Assembly (NCBI GenBank): GCA_022385805.1
Contig: MU277680.1
Coordinates: 458,780-522,779, forward strand
Source: Pilatotrama ljubarskyi
Taxonomy: Eukaryota; Basidiomycota; Agaricomycetes; Polyporales; Polyporaceae
Direction: 5' to 3'
Length of the DNA: 64,000 bases
Shown here: piece after piece, positions 35,080 through 44,338 of the stretch
Layout of the letters: the number at the start of each line of letters is the position of its first letter
How positions within the stretch are numbered: position 1 is the first letter of the stretch
Program-made: the position numbers and the translations under genes
Notes under the pieces: model-generated
Seen by the model: the letters and a program-made list of their open reading frames with translations, nothing else
Told to the model about the DNA's origin: nothing
Databases searched by the model: none

Positions 35080-35814
35080 CGTGTGGACTAGGTATGCGAC
35101 CGACTTCGAGGAACCTGAGGGACTCCGCGCACGCATCGACCGCAAGGCGAGGGCTATATAAATTGAGAGCCACTCTCCCGCCCCGCACTGCGACGTCGAA
35201 CATCAAACGCTCGCTCAGGTGGACGCCCATCGGCCAACGTTCGACGAGGGAAGCGAGGACGTCCGCGCATCCCGGTCGCGATGCTCCTTGGTGGGTGCCT
35301 GAGAGCAAGCTACGGCCCGCACAATTGGTGGCAGTCGAAGGGCACGGAGCAGCAAAGGGCTGCGCCTGGCCGGGGCGAGCTTCAGTTGGACTGATGGAGG
35401 ACGTCGTGTGCCATCGTGCACGCAAGGAGAATCGGCGTAGATTCTGCCACCGAGCGAAGAGGCATGTGGTGCGCGACGAACGTGCGCGCACAAACCTGGA
35501 CGCGGATGAGCGTCTTGTCGCGTCGCGGCGCGGGCGATGGCGCGTTTTGTATACTGCGACGACAGTCACAGTGTGTCATTGGGCGGTGTGCCGACCCTGC
35601 ACGCCCCCAGAGTCTCTTGAGACGTGCGCGCGCCGTCATCGATTGCAGGACCACAAACTCGCTCAAAATCGCTCATACGGTCTCGCGCCGGAGACGCAGA
35701 CCGGCAGTACGTAACCTCGTACAACACCAGCACTCTTCGTCTTCGTGCATCTCACCTAGACGCCCCAAGAAACCGCGAAGCAGGGACCCTTACACGCGCG
35801 AGCAAATCTCGCTG
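35080..35814. other. Spacer: acid phosphatase promoter and oxidase 3' flank
   Basis: About 735 bp between two minus-strand genes. A TATATAAA-like run lies at 35,155-35,162, about 80 bp upstream of the phosphatase start; it reads as TTTATATA in the direction of that gene, so it is an imperfect TATA element. I did not find a clear CACGTG phosphate-response site. No gene is seen here. Confidence 0.4.
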
Positions 35815-38744
35815 CTACTGCTTCCCTTCCCTCGCGCACTGCTCGAGCATGTACTGCGGAATGTCGAACTTTGCGCTCTCCGACGGCAGGGCGTTCACCT
35901 GGAACAGCAGCCCCGCGGCCTAGCAATACCCACGATACGCCCCCACGGACCAATCAGCATCTCGCTGTTACGCCTCGCGAGGAGAGGAGGGAGAAGCGAC
36001 TGACCATGTGCCACTGGATGTGACAGTGGAACGCCCAGAAGCCGGGGTTGTCAGCGACGAAGCGGAGGATCGTCCAGGTGTAGGCTGGGATCACGAGCGT
36101 GTCGCGTCTGCGCGGCGGGTGACGTTCAAACGTTCGTACGATTGGGTCCGAGTCCGGTTGAGTTTGGGTTATTCTGAGGGGCGGGACGGGAGGGCGGGAG
36201 AGACTCACAGCATCGGCGCTTTGTTGTCCAGGGCTTGGTGCTGGAACCGACCCGCTCCGCTCCCGACAATCCAGAACTGCCCCGCGCGCAAAAAAAAAGC
36301 AGGCTGTCAGTCACCCATATTCTCGCATTCTAGCGATTTGGAGAGCGCGCCGCGGGGGCGGGGTAGTTGAAGACAGAACGCACCTTATGCCCGTGAAAAT
36401 GGAAGGGGTGGTCCCCGTCGTCCAAGTTGTCAATAATGAACTCGACGACGTGCCGCTCGTTGATCGTCGTGACGAGCTGCGAGTCCGCGAGCGTCGCCGA
36501 CCCGTCCGCGGTGTGGTTCCCGAGGTGCGCGAAGAGGCTCGACGTGCCCTGGAGCGGCTCCCAAGACTGCCCGCGTGCGATGAGCGAGTGTCAGTTGAGA
36601 GAGAGAGAGAGATAGATAGAGAGGGAAGCGCGGCAATAGGGGTAGGACGGACGCACCGTGCTGTTGATGAACGACAAGAACTGCGAGAGGTAGTTCGGTC
36701 CTCCGGCGTATTGCATCGAGATCGTGAAGTACACGCTCCTGCATCCCCGGCCGGTCAGCCATCCGTGCTCCTTTCCCTACACACTCGACGTGCTCACATA
36801 GTGGCGTTCGGGGCAGGCCCGCCTCCGACGGGCACGAGGTCGTCCGTGTCCAGGTCGCCGGGCGAGCCATCAGGCAGGCTGGGCGGGTTATCGAGGAGCG
36901 AGACGTCCGGCATGGTGCTCTCGTCCACCCCATAGCGCAATATCCCGCGCACTTCCGTCTGCACGCCCGGGTTGTCGTACTGCCCCGCCCGTCAGCACTG
37001 CCCGTTGCCTCCCGCAGGCCACAAGAAAGCGGAGAAGCTCACAGTAAACGCATCCTGGTCCAACGCCGCCCTCATCCAGTACGCCCCCGCCGTCGCGTTC
37101 GTCCTCAACAACACGCTGTAGCGCTGCGCCACCGCCACGGACACCGCCGCGGCCTCGACCGGCTCGACGGCCGTGCCGTCCGCCTCGACGACGGTCAGGA
37201 CGTGCCCGTCCACCGAGAAGCGCATCCCGACGAACGAGCCGGTGTTGATCAGGCGCAGGCGGTAGGTCTTGTTCGGCTGGAGCGCGGCGGCGAAGAACGA
37301 GGAGTTGAACGAGCCGTACTGCCCGATGCCGTTGATGGTGCCGCCGTCGGGGACGGGCTCGTTTCCGGGCGTGCCTTCGAGGCCGCCGGGCTAGTACGGG
37401 CGAAATCGCGCACGTCAGGGATGATGCTTGGGAAGGGAAATAGAGGGGAGGGGAGGAGGGGGCGCACGGTGAAGTACAGATTGAGCAGCTCGGGCGAGAA
37501 GCCGTGGTAGAGGTCCGCCATCTGGATGGAGAGGTCGCCGTCGTACGCGGGGACGGACTCGTTCTGCGCGTGCACGACCACTGTGTGCGCATGTGAAGCC
37601 CTGTGTGAGTAGAGGCGGGAGTCACTGCGAAGGGAAAGGGCGCTCACAGGCTCCGGTGATCCCGTCCGTGTACTGCGTTCCGGCATCTGGGGAAGAGGAG
37701 GAAAGGGGAAGAGGGAAGGGCATCGGCGGTCAGTCATCAGTGCCTGGCTGGAATTGATGATTGCCAGTGCGACAGACGTACGGGCGTGCCACCAGGTGGT
37801 GCCGACGTAGCCGTCGAACTGCGCTCTGTCGTTAGCAGGCTACGTGAGGGGGTGTTGGGAGTGAGGGTGACTGACCGTGAAGTTGTAGACCATGGACTCG
37901 CCCGGAGGGATGCCGCACTGGACGTGAACGCATCAGCACATCCATCGTAGTGCTGTGTGGGTCCGGATGGAAGCTCCCTTACCTGGGTGATGGATGCAGT
38001 CCCGTCGTAGAAGTTGGTGCCGCGTCTTCGACGTTCGTTAGGCCCGTCACCACTGCCCGCCTTGCGAACGACTTACTGGTACAGTCCGTGCCAATGGATC
38101 GCTCTGGAGGCACACGTTAGCTCGCATGCGCTAGAGAGGAGGGCGATGGCACTCGCGTCGCGTTTGGCATTTTGTTCGTGACATTGACGACGATGCGGTC
38201 GCCCGCGTTGGCTTCGATGGTGGGCCCGGGGTACTGGCCTAGGCAGCACGACACGTAATGAGCGACGTCCGCCGTTCTGAGACACAGTCGGGCACGCACC
38301 GTTGACGACAAGCATACGCTTCTCGATGCCGTCCGGGGAACCCTTGCGCTCTTCGAGGACGAAGTCGTAGCCACGCGTCACAGGCGCGGCGTTCGCGATG
38401 TCCATAGACAGGAACGCCGCGCTCGGGTCTGGGGTGCTCGCGGTGGCCAGACCACTTGGTACGTCGCCAGATCCCGAGGACGGGCTCGCACTCGCGCTCG
38501 AGCTAGAAGTAGACGAGGACTTGTGGCGCAAGCCAAGTCCGAGTCCGAGTCCGAGTCCGAGCGCAAGAGCGAGTACGACGATCCCAGCAGCAGCGAGCCC
38601 GGCGATGAGCAGAGTACGAGGACGGTTTGGGGTGCGCGGTGAGGCGTCTTGCGCGGGCAATAGCGTATCGTGCGTGGGTGAGTCGGGCGTCTGGCCGTGC
38701 GCGTCAGTCTTGGGCTCAGGCGAGCTCGTTCCCGAGGCGGACAT
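35815..38744 (-). CDS. Membrane-anchored multicopper oxidase (laccase-like)
   Basis: Copper enzyme that couples one-electron oxidation of four substrate equivalents to reduction of O2 to water; substrate unknown (phenols, ascorbate-like reductants or Fe(II) are candidates). Residues 1-43 are hydrophilic, followed by a helix of about 29 residues, TLLIAGLAAAGIVVLALALG plus a GL repeat, and then a Ser-rich spacer. With no cleavable signal this looks like a type II anchor. Copper motifs in order are 'HWHGLYQRGTNFYDG', 'TTWWHAHAGTQYTDG' (spliced near 37,780), 'HPFHFHGHKFWIVGSG' (near 36,390) and 'FWAFHCHIQWHM' (near 36,015), followed by AAGLLFQ. The position ten after the type 1 Cys is Leu, suggesting an intermediate rather than the highest redox potential. 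It ends 'YMLEQCAREGKQ' at 35,815. About 15 introns, edges approximate. Fet3-type ferroxidases normally carry their anchor at the C-terminus, so plain Fet3 orthology is unlikely. Confidence 0.87.
36597..36624. repeat. GA/GATA microsatellite in an oxidase intron
   Basis: A run of GA dinucleotides passing into GATA units lies inside an intron of the multicopper oxidase gene, close to a splice junction. On the sense strand it is a CT-rich tract and may support acceptor recognition. Confidence 0.8.
38535..38561. repeat. Hexanucleotide repeat encoding GL dipeptides of the membrane anchor
   Basis: Tandem copies of a 6-bp unit (ccgagt, reading ggactc-type codons on the minus strand) encode the repeated Gly-Leu pairs at the end of the predicted oxidase transmembrane helix. 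Unit gain or loss would change helix length by two residues. Confidence 0.75.
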
Positions 38745-39302
38745 CCTTCAAGCACTGGCTGGGACGAGGCGGGAGTAGTGGGAGGGGAGGCCGAGAGAGG
38801 AGCGGGGCGAGCGAGCGAATCCGAGCGAGGCCCTCGTATCTTTGCACATGGGGCGTTCGTCCATTTAGGATGCGGAGACGCCTCGATGAGTGGCAGACCC
38901 ACTGGCACATTATGCATTATTACCAGAAACTTGCTCGGGTTCGCAGTGTCGGAGCGGCGGGGAGCCATCAAACGCAGCTTCTGCCATGCGCGAGCTTCTG
39001 GAGATCGAGGTTCTGTCAGAGCATCAGGCACGGAAGAGACGTGGAGAGTCGACCGGAGAAGACGGCGAGGACGAACGTGCGTCCACGCGCGGCCGTCAAT
39101 ATCCGTTTTCTGCACAAGCCTGGGTCGCGCGGCGTCGTCTCTCTGCTTCAGCTTCATGCTTCACGAGCACGCTGGTTGCTTCGATGCAGGGATGGCGGTT
39201 ATGGTAGCGGATGCGGAGACTGTCGACGGCGCAAAGTGCAGCTCACTTACTGCGCATGGTAGAATCCACGTCCGGCGATATTCTGCTAGATGCGGAGCAT
39301 TA
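38745..39302 (-). promoter_or_regulatory. Promoter region of the multicopper oxidase, cut by the transposon
   Basis: About 560 bp lie between the oxidase start codon and the left end of the pogo-like element. No gene is seen. No confident copper- or iron-response element was identified by eye. Sequence that originally lay further upstream now sits beyond 42,376. Confidence 0.5.
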
Positions 39303-39326
39303 CAGTCATTAACCGCTCCTCGGGAC
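39303..39326 (+). repeat. Left terminal inverted repeat of pogo-like element
   Basis: Starts CAGTCATTAACC and ends CTCGGGAC. It is identical in reverse complement to 42,351-42,374 and is preceded by the TA target duplication. Confidence 0.93.
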
Positions 39327-39816
39327 ACCATGGGTCCTCGGGACATTTTGCGGTTTTCATTGTTTCGACTTCGCGCATCACTTAGATTGTTGGACCGTCC
39401 GATCAGAGTGTGATTGAGAACCTATGTTATAATCCGGAAGGGTTACCGACATGTTGTGAATATTGTTCCGCATTGTTTACACCTTCGAACACTGAAATCG
39501 AAATTTCTATGTCAAGTCTAGCCAGCGCCGTAGAGATGACTATGGGCGCTTTATGCTGTATGTCTACTAGACCCTTCACAGAGCATGTCCGAGTACATTC
39601 ATCGCTTATCATATGAATGGCGGGGTTGCTGCACCAGCTTTACTGTAGCGGCATTACTGCAGCCACCACTCTGATCTCAGTCGGAGTCACAACCAGCGCT
39701 CATCTGAGCGTGCATGCCATATTGGGATGGGCGAGCAAAACGCCCGATGGGGCAAACATCATCGTAGTGACGGAGGAAGGCAAGTTCACGGTGGAGAAAT
39801 CCTGTATTCAGACACT

Positions 39817-42094
39817 ATGACTCGCCATGCACTCTCTAAGACTAAGGCGGCCCAAATCACCTCAGAGCATCTTGACGAATGGGTGAAAATAGCTGCAGAC
39901 AGGTACAATCAAGCCAAAGCGGCCGGGAGGAAGCATGCTGGTGTACGGGCGATTTGCCGAGAGGTGGAGACGGAGTGCTTCGAGAAGACCAAGAAGATCA
40001 TCAAACTGTCGAAGACCACAGTCCTGGAACGGGCCAAGGGTCGAGTCAGCATACGGGACTTCAATGGTGAGAAGGCATGGCTTACCCGGGATGAAGAAGA
40101 GGTTGTCGTCGCTTTCGCGATAGATACCGCGCTCCGCGGGTTCCCACTGAACCACCGCCGGCTCAAGGAGCATGTGGACGAAATCTGCAGTGCAAAACTT
40201 GGGGATGCCTTCCCACCTACAGGCGTTGGGAAAGAATGGACACACCGTTTTCTTGAGCGACACTCGGAACAGCTCCGGCCATACTGGTCCCATGCTCTCG
40301 ACAACTCCCGTGCTCGCGCCATCAATCCTCATAATACTGAGGCCTACTTCAATCTCCTGCGTGCCACAATCGAGGGTGATGGAGAGCAAGACCCAGTCGC
40401 ACCCGAATGCATCTATGGAATGGACGAGACCGGGCTGCAGGAAGGAGTCGGTGTAGCGGAGCGGGTCATTGGCCCAGCTGGGCAGAAGGTGCAGTATCAA
40501 CGGCGGAGTGGTGAGCGAGAGAACATCACTGTCACTGTGACAATCTGTGCAGATGGGTCATCGCTCCCGCCTGCGGTTATCTTCAAGGGAGAGGGATACC
40601 AGGCGAGCTGGATGCAGGACAATCCTCTACACGCTTCGTAGGTAATCCAGCCAAATATGGGACTGATACTAATCTGTCACCAGGCTCGGTTATTCGAAGA
40701 AAGGATATACCGATGGGTCGATTGGTGTAGAGTGGATCAAGAACTTCGACAAGGAGACCAAAGCAAAAGCTGCTGGGCGGCGGCGGCTTCTTCTGGTGGA
40801 CGGACACTCCTCACATTATACCTTCGGGTTCCTGGACTATGCACGCCACCACAACATCGAAGTTCTCGCTTACCCTTCGCATTCCACACATGTTCTCCAA
40901 GGCCTTGATGTCGTGATCTTTAGTACACTCAAACGTCACTGGACCACCGCTAGAGACAGTTTCGAGAGGCGGACTGGACTCCAAGTCACCAAGACAAACT
41001 TCCTCTCTGTCTACGCAGAAGCCCATGTGAAGGCGCTCACCCAGAACAACATCAAAGCCGCCTTCCGTGCGACCGGTGTTGTACCCTTCAACCCCAGTGT
41101 CGTGCATCCGGACATAATGGCGCCCAGTCTCGAATCATCAGTCCGTTGCACCCTCCCTCTTGCCCAAGCCGCACCAGTGCAGGCCCTCTCGTCACTGATC
41201 CTGGACGGTGTCCATGCTCAACAAGGCATACCGTACTCAGGACCCAAGCCAAGCTCCTCTCAAACCCGACCAATCACACCTCCATTCCCGCTGACCGCAT
41301 CTCATCAAGCTACACTGCTGGTCACCCCTTCTCGAGCTCACATGGCCTCAGCCTCGGCGATGCTCTCCTCCAGCTCTGCTTCGTTCCTCACATCACCCTT
41401 CCACATTTCTCCATCCGCTGCCCCACCCAGGTACCTCCCCACTGTGATATCTCCGAGGAAGCGTCGCTACACGGCACTCCTTGCTGACATTCCCGCAACT
41501 GAGCGGGAAGCAGAACTGCAGAAGGCTCTTGCTGAGAGCGAGGCACGGGACACCTCTCGTAAGGCTGCAATGGCGAGCATGCAGGCAGCCAGTGTCTTGC
41601 AGAGTGTTTACGTTGGCAGGGTCCAAGAGAACCTCCAGGCGCAGACAGGGAAGCCCAGCCGGAAGAAGCAGTGGCTCCTAGGAGATGGGCTACCAAAACT
41701 CTTGACAGCAGACAGGTTCTACTCACAAGTGGTCGAGTTCAATGCCATGCAAGACCGAGAGCAGGCAGAGAAGAAGAACCGGAAGACAGAGAGGGCACGC
41801 TACGAGAAGGAGAAGGAGGTATGGCTGAGGAGCGAGGAGGGCCGAAAGAAGCAGGTCGCTGCGAGGAGGAAGGAATGGAAGCAAGAGGTGGAGGAGTGGG
41901 AGCGGGGAAAAGCGGCTGCCAAGGCAGAGAGACAGTGTTTTGAACGCAAGAAGCCGTTGCTAGGCAAGCTAGAGAGGCCTCTACCGAAGCCAAGGCTAGC
42001 CCCAGCCAAGGAGGACGGGAGTGATGGAGATAGCAGCGAGGAGGACGACTCTGAGGACGACTCGGAGGACGAGGACGAATCCGACAGGGAGTGA
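39817..42094 (+). CDS. Pogo-like DDE transposase
   Basis: Binds the element ends and cuts and joins DNA. Two exons (39817-40637, 40684-42094) with a 46-bp intron give 743 aa without frameshift or stop. Residues 1-170 form the DNA-binding part, with helix-turn-helix-like sequence ('YNQAKAAGRKHAGVRAICRE', then 'LSKTTVLERAKGRVSIRDF') followed by a CENP-B/Tc5-like second half ('GFPLNHRRLKEHVDEIC' to 'WTHRFLERHSEQLRPYW'). The DDE_1 catalytic domain has the first Asp in 'YGMDETGLQEG' (about residue 203), the second in 'LLLVDGHSSH' (about 313) and the third in 'HVLQGLD' (about 349), so the second-to-third spacing is about 35. A C-terminal Lys/Glu-rich coiled coil and an acidic tail (EEDDSEDDSEDEDES) follow. 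A start further upstream in frame is possible, but 39,817 begins the conserved-looking part. Confidence 0.92.
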
Positions 42095-42350
42095 TTGTGA
42101 TTGAGATTAGATTAGATGTGACACCTCTGCTATATCGGGCATGATTTGAGCGTGACGTGACCTGTCCCGAGGACTAGGGACCCCTTGATAAGGATTTCGC
42201 GACAAAACACGTCTCGACATCGTTCATCCATCCTTTCTGACAGAGCAGATTTTGGAGAGCAGTACTTCAAACGCACTACGGCACAGCCATGAAATCAGAT
42301 TCGCGCAAAGTCCAGTGACACGGTAATAATTAGCTGATTATGATTTGGCC

Positions 42351-42374
42351 GTCCCGAGGAGCGGTTAATGACTG
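42351..42374 (-). repeat. Right terminal inverted repeat of pogo-like element
   Basis: Exact reverse complement of 39,303-39,326, followed by the TA target duplication at 42,375-42,376. Confidence 0.93.
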
Positions 42375-42512
42375 TACTATTACATAGCGCAGACGTAGCT
42401 AGGCACAACACCACTTAGGATTGGAGGTTATGGCAGTGGCCGGGATGAGAAAATTTAGATAGGCAGAGTTGCTGATGTAGGCCGAGGGCTATGCTTGCAC
42501 GGGTAAGCATGC

Positions 42513-42875
42513 ATGACAGGCCTCCTAGTAGTGGACAATGGAGAGAACAAGCGCAAGGCGGCACGAGAACTCCAGGAGAGCATCAGCAAAGTGCAGGCAA
42601 GAGCCAAAGCAAGCATAGAATCATTCAGAGCATACCGAGATGACAAGGGAGCGCTGATGAGAGACTGCAGAGACGAAGTAGCAGGAGAGCTGGAAGGAGA
42701 GCCAGAGAGAGGCAGCGCGATCTTGAATAATGAGGCAGCTAGCGCACTCAGTCTCCCAGGACGTACCCAAGAGACAAGACAATCACGATCGGGAGGGCCT
42801 AAGGCGCGCATACGACAGTTTCGACAGTGGGCGCGGAAAGAAGCAGGTGTCGCCACAAGAGGATCCAGGACCTAG
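42513..42875 (+). CDS. Doubtful 120-aa charged ORF, possible relic
   Basis: An intronless frame starting 'MTGLLVVDNGENKRKAAREL' with predicted helical, Lys/Arg/Glu-rich content and no domain I recognise. The underlying plus strand is markedly purine-rich and uses AGA, AGC and GCA codons unlike the GC-ending codons of neighbouring genes. That could mean a foreign or mobile-element origin, or no coding at all: the opposite strand is also open across 42,455-42,856. It starts 138 bp beyond the pogo-like element but outside its inverted repeats. Confidence 0.25.
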   Translation: MTGLLVVDNGENKRKAARELQESISKVQARAKASIESFRAYRDDKGALMRDCRDEVAGELEGEPERGSAILNNEAASALSLPGRTQETRQSRSGGPKARIRQFRQWARKEAGVATRGSRT

Positions 42876-44338
42876 AGAGCCGCCGTGAGCACGAACGAGC
42901 ATCCAGAAGTCGTCGCCGAAGAAAACGTTCAGTCAGGACGTACGCGCGCGGTCACCAGGCAAGCCTCCGTTGCTGCTATTTGGGCATGTTTGGTTCGAAG
43001 GGCGAGTTACTCGGGCGCTACAGCGTGTCGAGTTGTTAATCACCACTTATTGCATTGATCTACATGTGGTTATGTTCACTACAAAAATCAACACCCCCAG
43101 TTAACCCCCACTTTGTATGGTGATCGGCGCTTTCCACCAGATAAGGTCGTAGCGCCCACCACTTCTGAGGCGCACAGTGGGTGTCGTTCGAATTTTTCGG
43201 AAGAGGTGAGGCCTTGTGCGTGAGTTCGTATTCCCGACAACAGTCAAAGAAACTGAGGCTGCATCATTGACTGAGAAACCCTGACCTGCACTCAGTGAAC
43301 GGGTGGTGCCGTCGCACGGGCTGCTGAGCTAGGCAGTAGTACTTTACCCACTCCCAGGAACACCCAGAACGACGCTCAAGGGGACCTCTAAGAACGCTGC
43401 GCATCTTATTTGGCGGTCCCCTCGAGGTACGAAGAACATCTCCAGCTTACGGATGAATAGTCACGCTCTGTATATACATCCCTCGAGCTCATGTCAAGCA
43501 CTCGGTGCAACCTATTCGTGCAAACCAAGTCAATCACGCTTCGATACGGACATCCTGGTATGGTACGACAAACCAGTTAGCTGCCCATTCCTTGCATCCT
43601 TCGTACGCGCAAGCTGGTGGCCGCACACACTGTGGGCTCAGATACTGCTCACGGCCACGCGAAGCCGAAACTTCTGGATGCCGGACTCACCCGGCCAGGT
43701 AGCTTGAAGGTCTGGTTTTCCTCCACCGCTCGCATGACATGCACGCCGCTTCAACGAGCCGAAGGGTCAGTCGGGGCTGCGCATCATCTGCTGCATGATT
43801 CAGCAGCTGGGCGGATCCGGAGGCTGGGTAAATTAGCGGGCGTTGGTGACAAACAAGCAGACCTGTTCATCAAGCTGCGTCAAGAATGCCTTCGCCAGGG
43901 GCAAGCGGTGGCTTGGATATTGAGTCGTAGGAGGAACGGGTTTCTCGCAATGTCTCACAACATGCGATTGCATGAGCGGGATGGGTGAGATGAAACCATG
44001 CATGCCTCGGAGTGGGAAGTCAGAGAATATTCTCCCCGGCTCGATCTGCAAAACACTGCCGGAGTCCGAACGGGGTCTTATCGGGCCTTGGCGCTCTAGG
44101 TGACGTTGGCTTTCGGAGTCCGAACGCAGTCAAGTGCCGCCGCCTCAGATTGAAGCCCCGACCCGAGGGTGGTGGCAGACGGGCTGGGCGTCGCTCTCAC
44201 ACTGCTTGCACACTGCCATACCAACGGCGCCGCGACGCTCGTCCTCCCTCTCCCTCCTTTTCTCTCCTTCTTTCCTCCAGAAAGCCTTAACGCAGCCCGG
44301 GGAGCAGCTCGGTGCTGCAGCACACCACCTCGCCCACC
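42876..44338. other. Gene-free spacer upstream of the chitin synthase gene
   Basis: About 1.46 kb with no recognisable gene. The last 150 bp (from about 44,200) are CT-rich (CTCCCTCTCCCTCC-type), as in other leaders here, and lead to the start at 44,339. An 8-bp inverted pair (AGGGGACC / GGTCCCCT) near 43,380-43,430 is weak. Confidence 0.4.

Larger units (their letters stand above)
39303..42374 (+). mobile_element. Complete pogo-like (Tc1/mariner superfamily) DNA transposon
   Basis: A 3,072-bp element bounded by perfect 24-bp terminal inverted repeats, 39,303-39,326 and 42,351-42,374, each beginning CAGTCATTAACC from the outside. TA flanks both ends (39,301-39,302 and 42,375-42,376), the target-site duplication typical of this superfamily. 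A second, subterminal inverted pair of 12 bp (GTCCTCGGGACA) lies at 39,334-39,345 and, reversed, at 42,163-42,174. The only gene inside is the transposase. Perfect ends and an open transposase suggest a young copy. Confidence 0.93.

Noticed and set aside
43378..43432. Inverted 8-mers AGGGGACC / GGTCCCCT as possible miniature transposon ends
   Set aside because: The arms are too short, the internal distance is about 40 bp and no target duplication flanks them.
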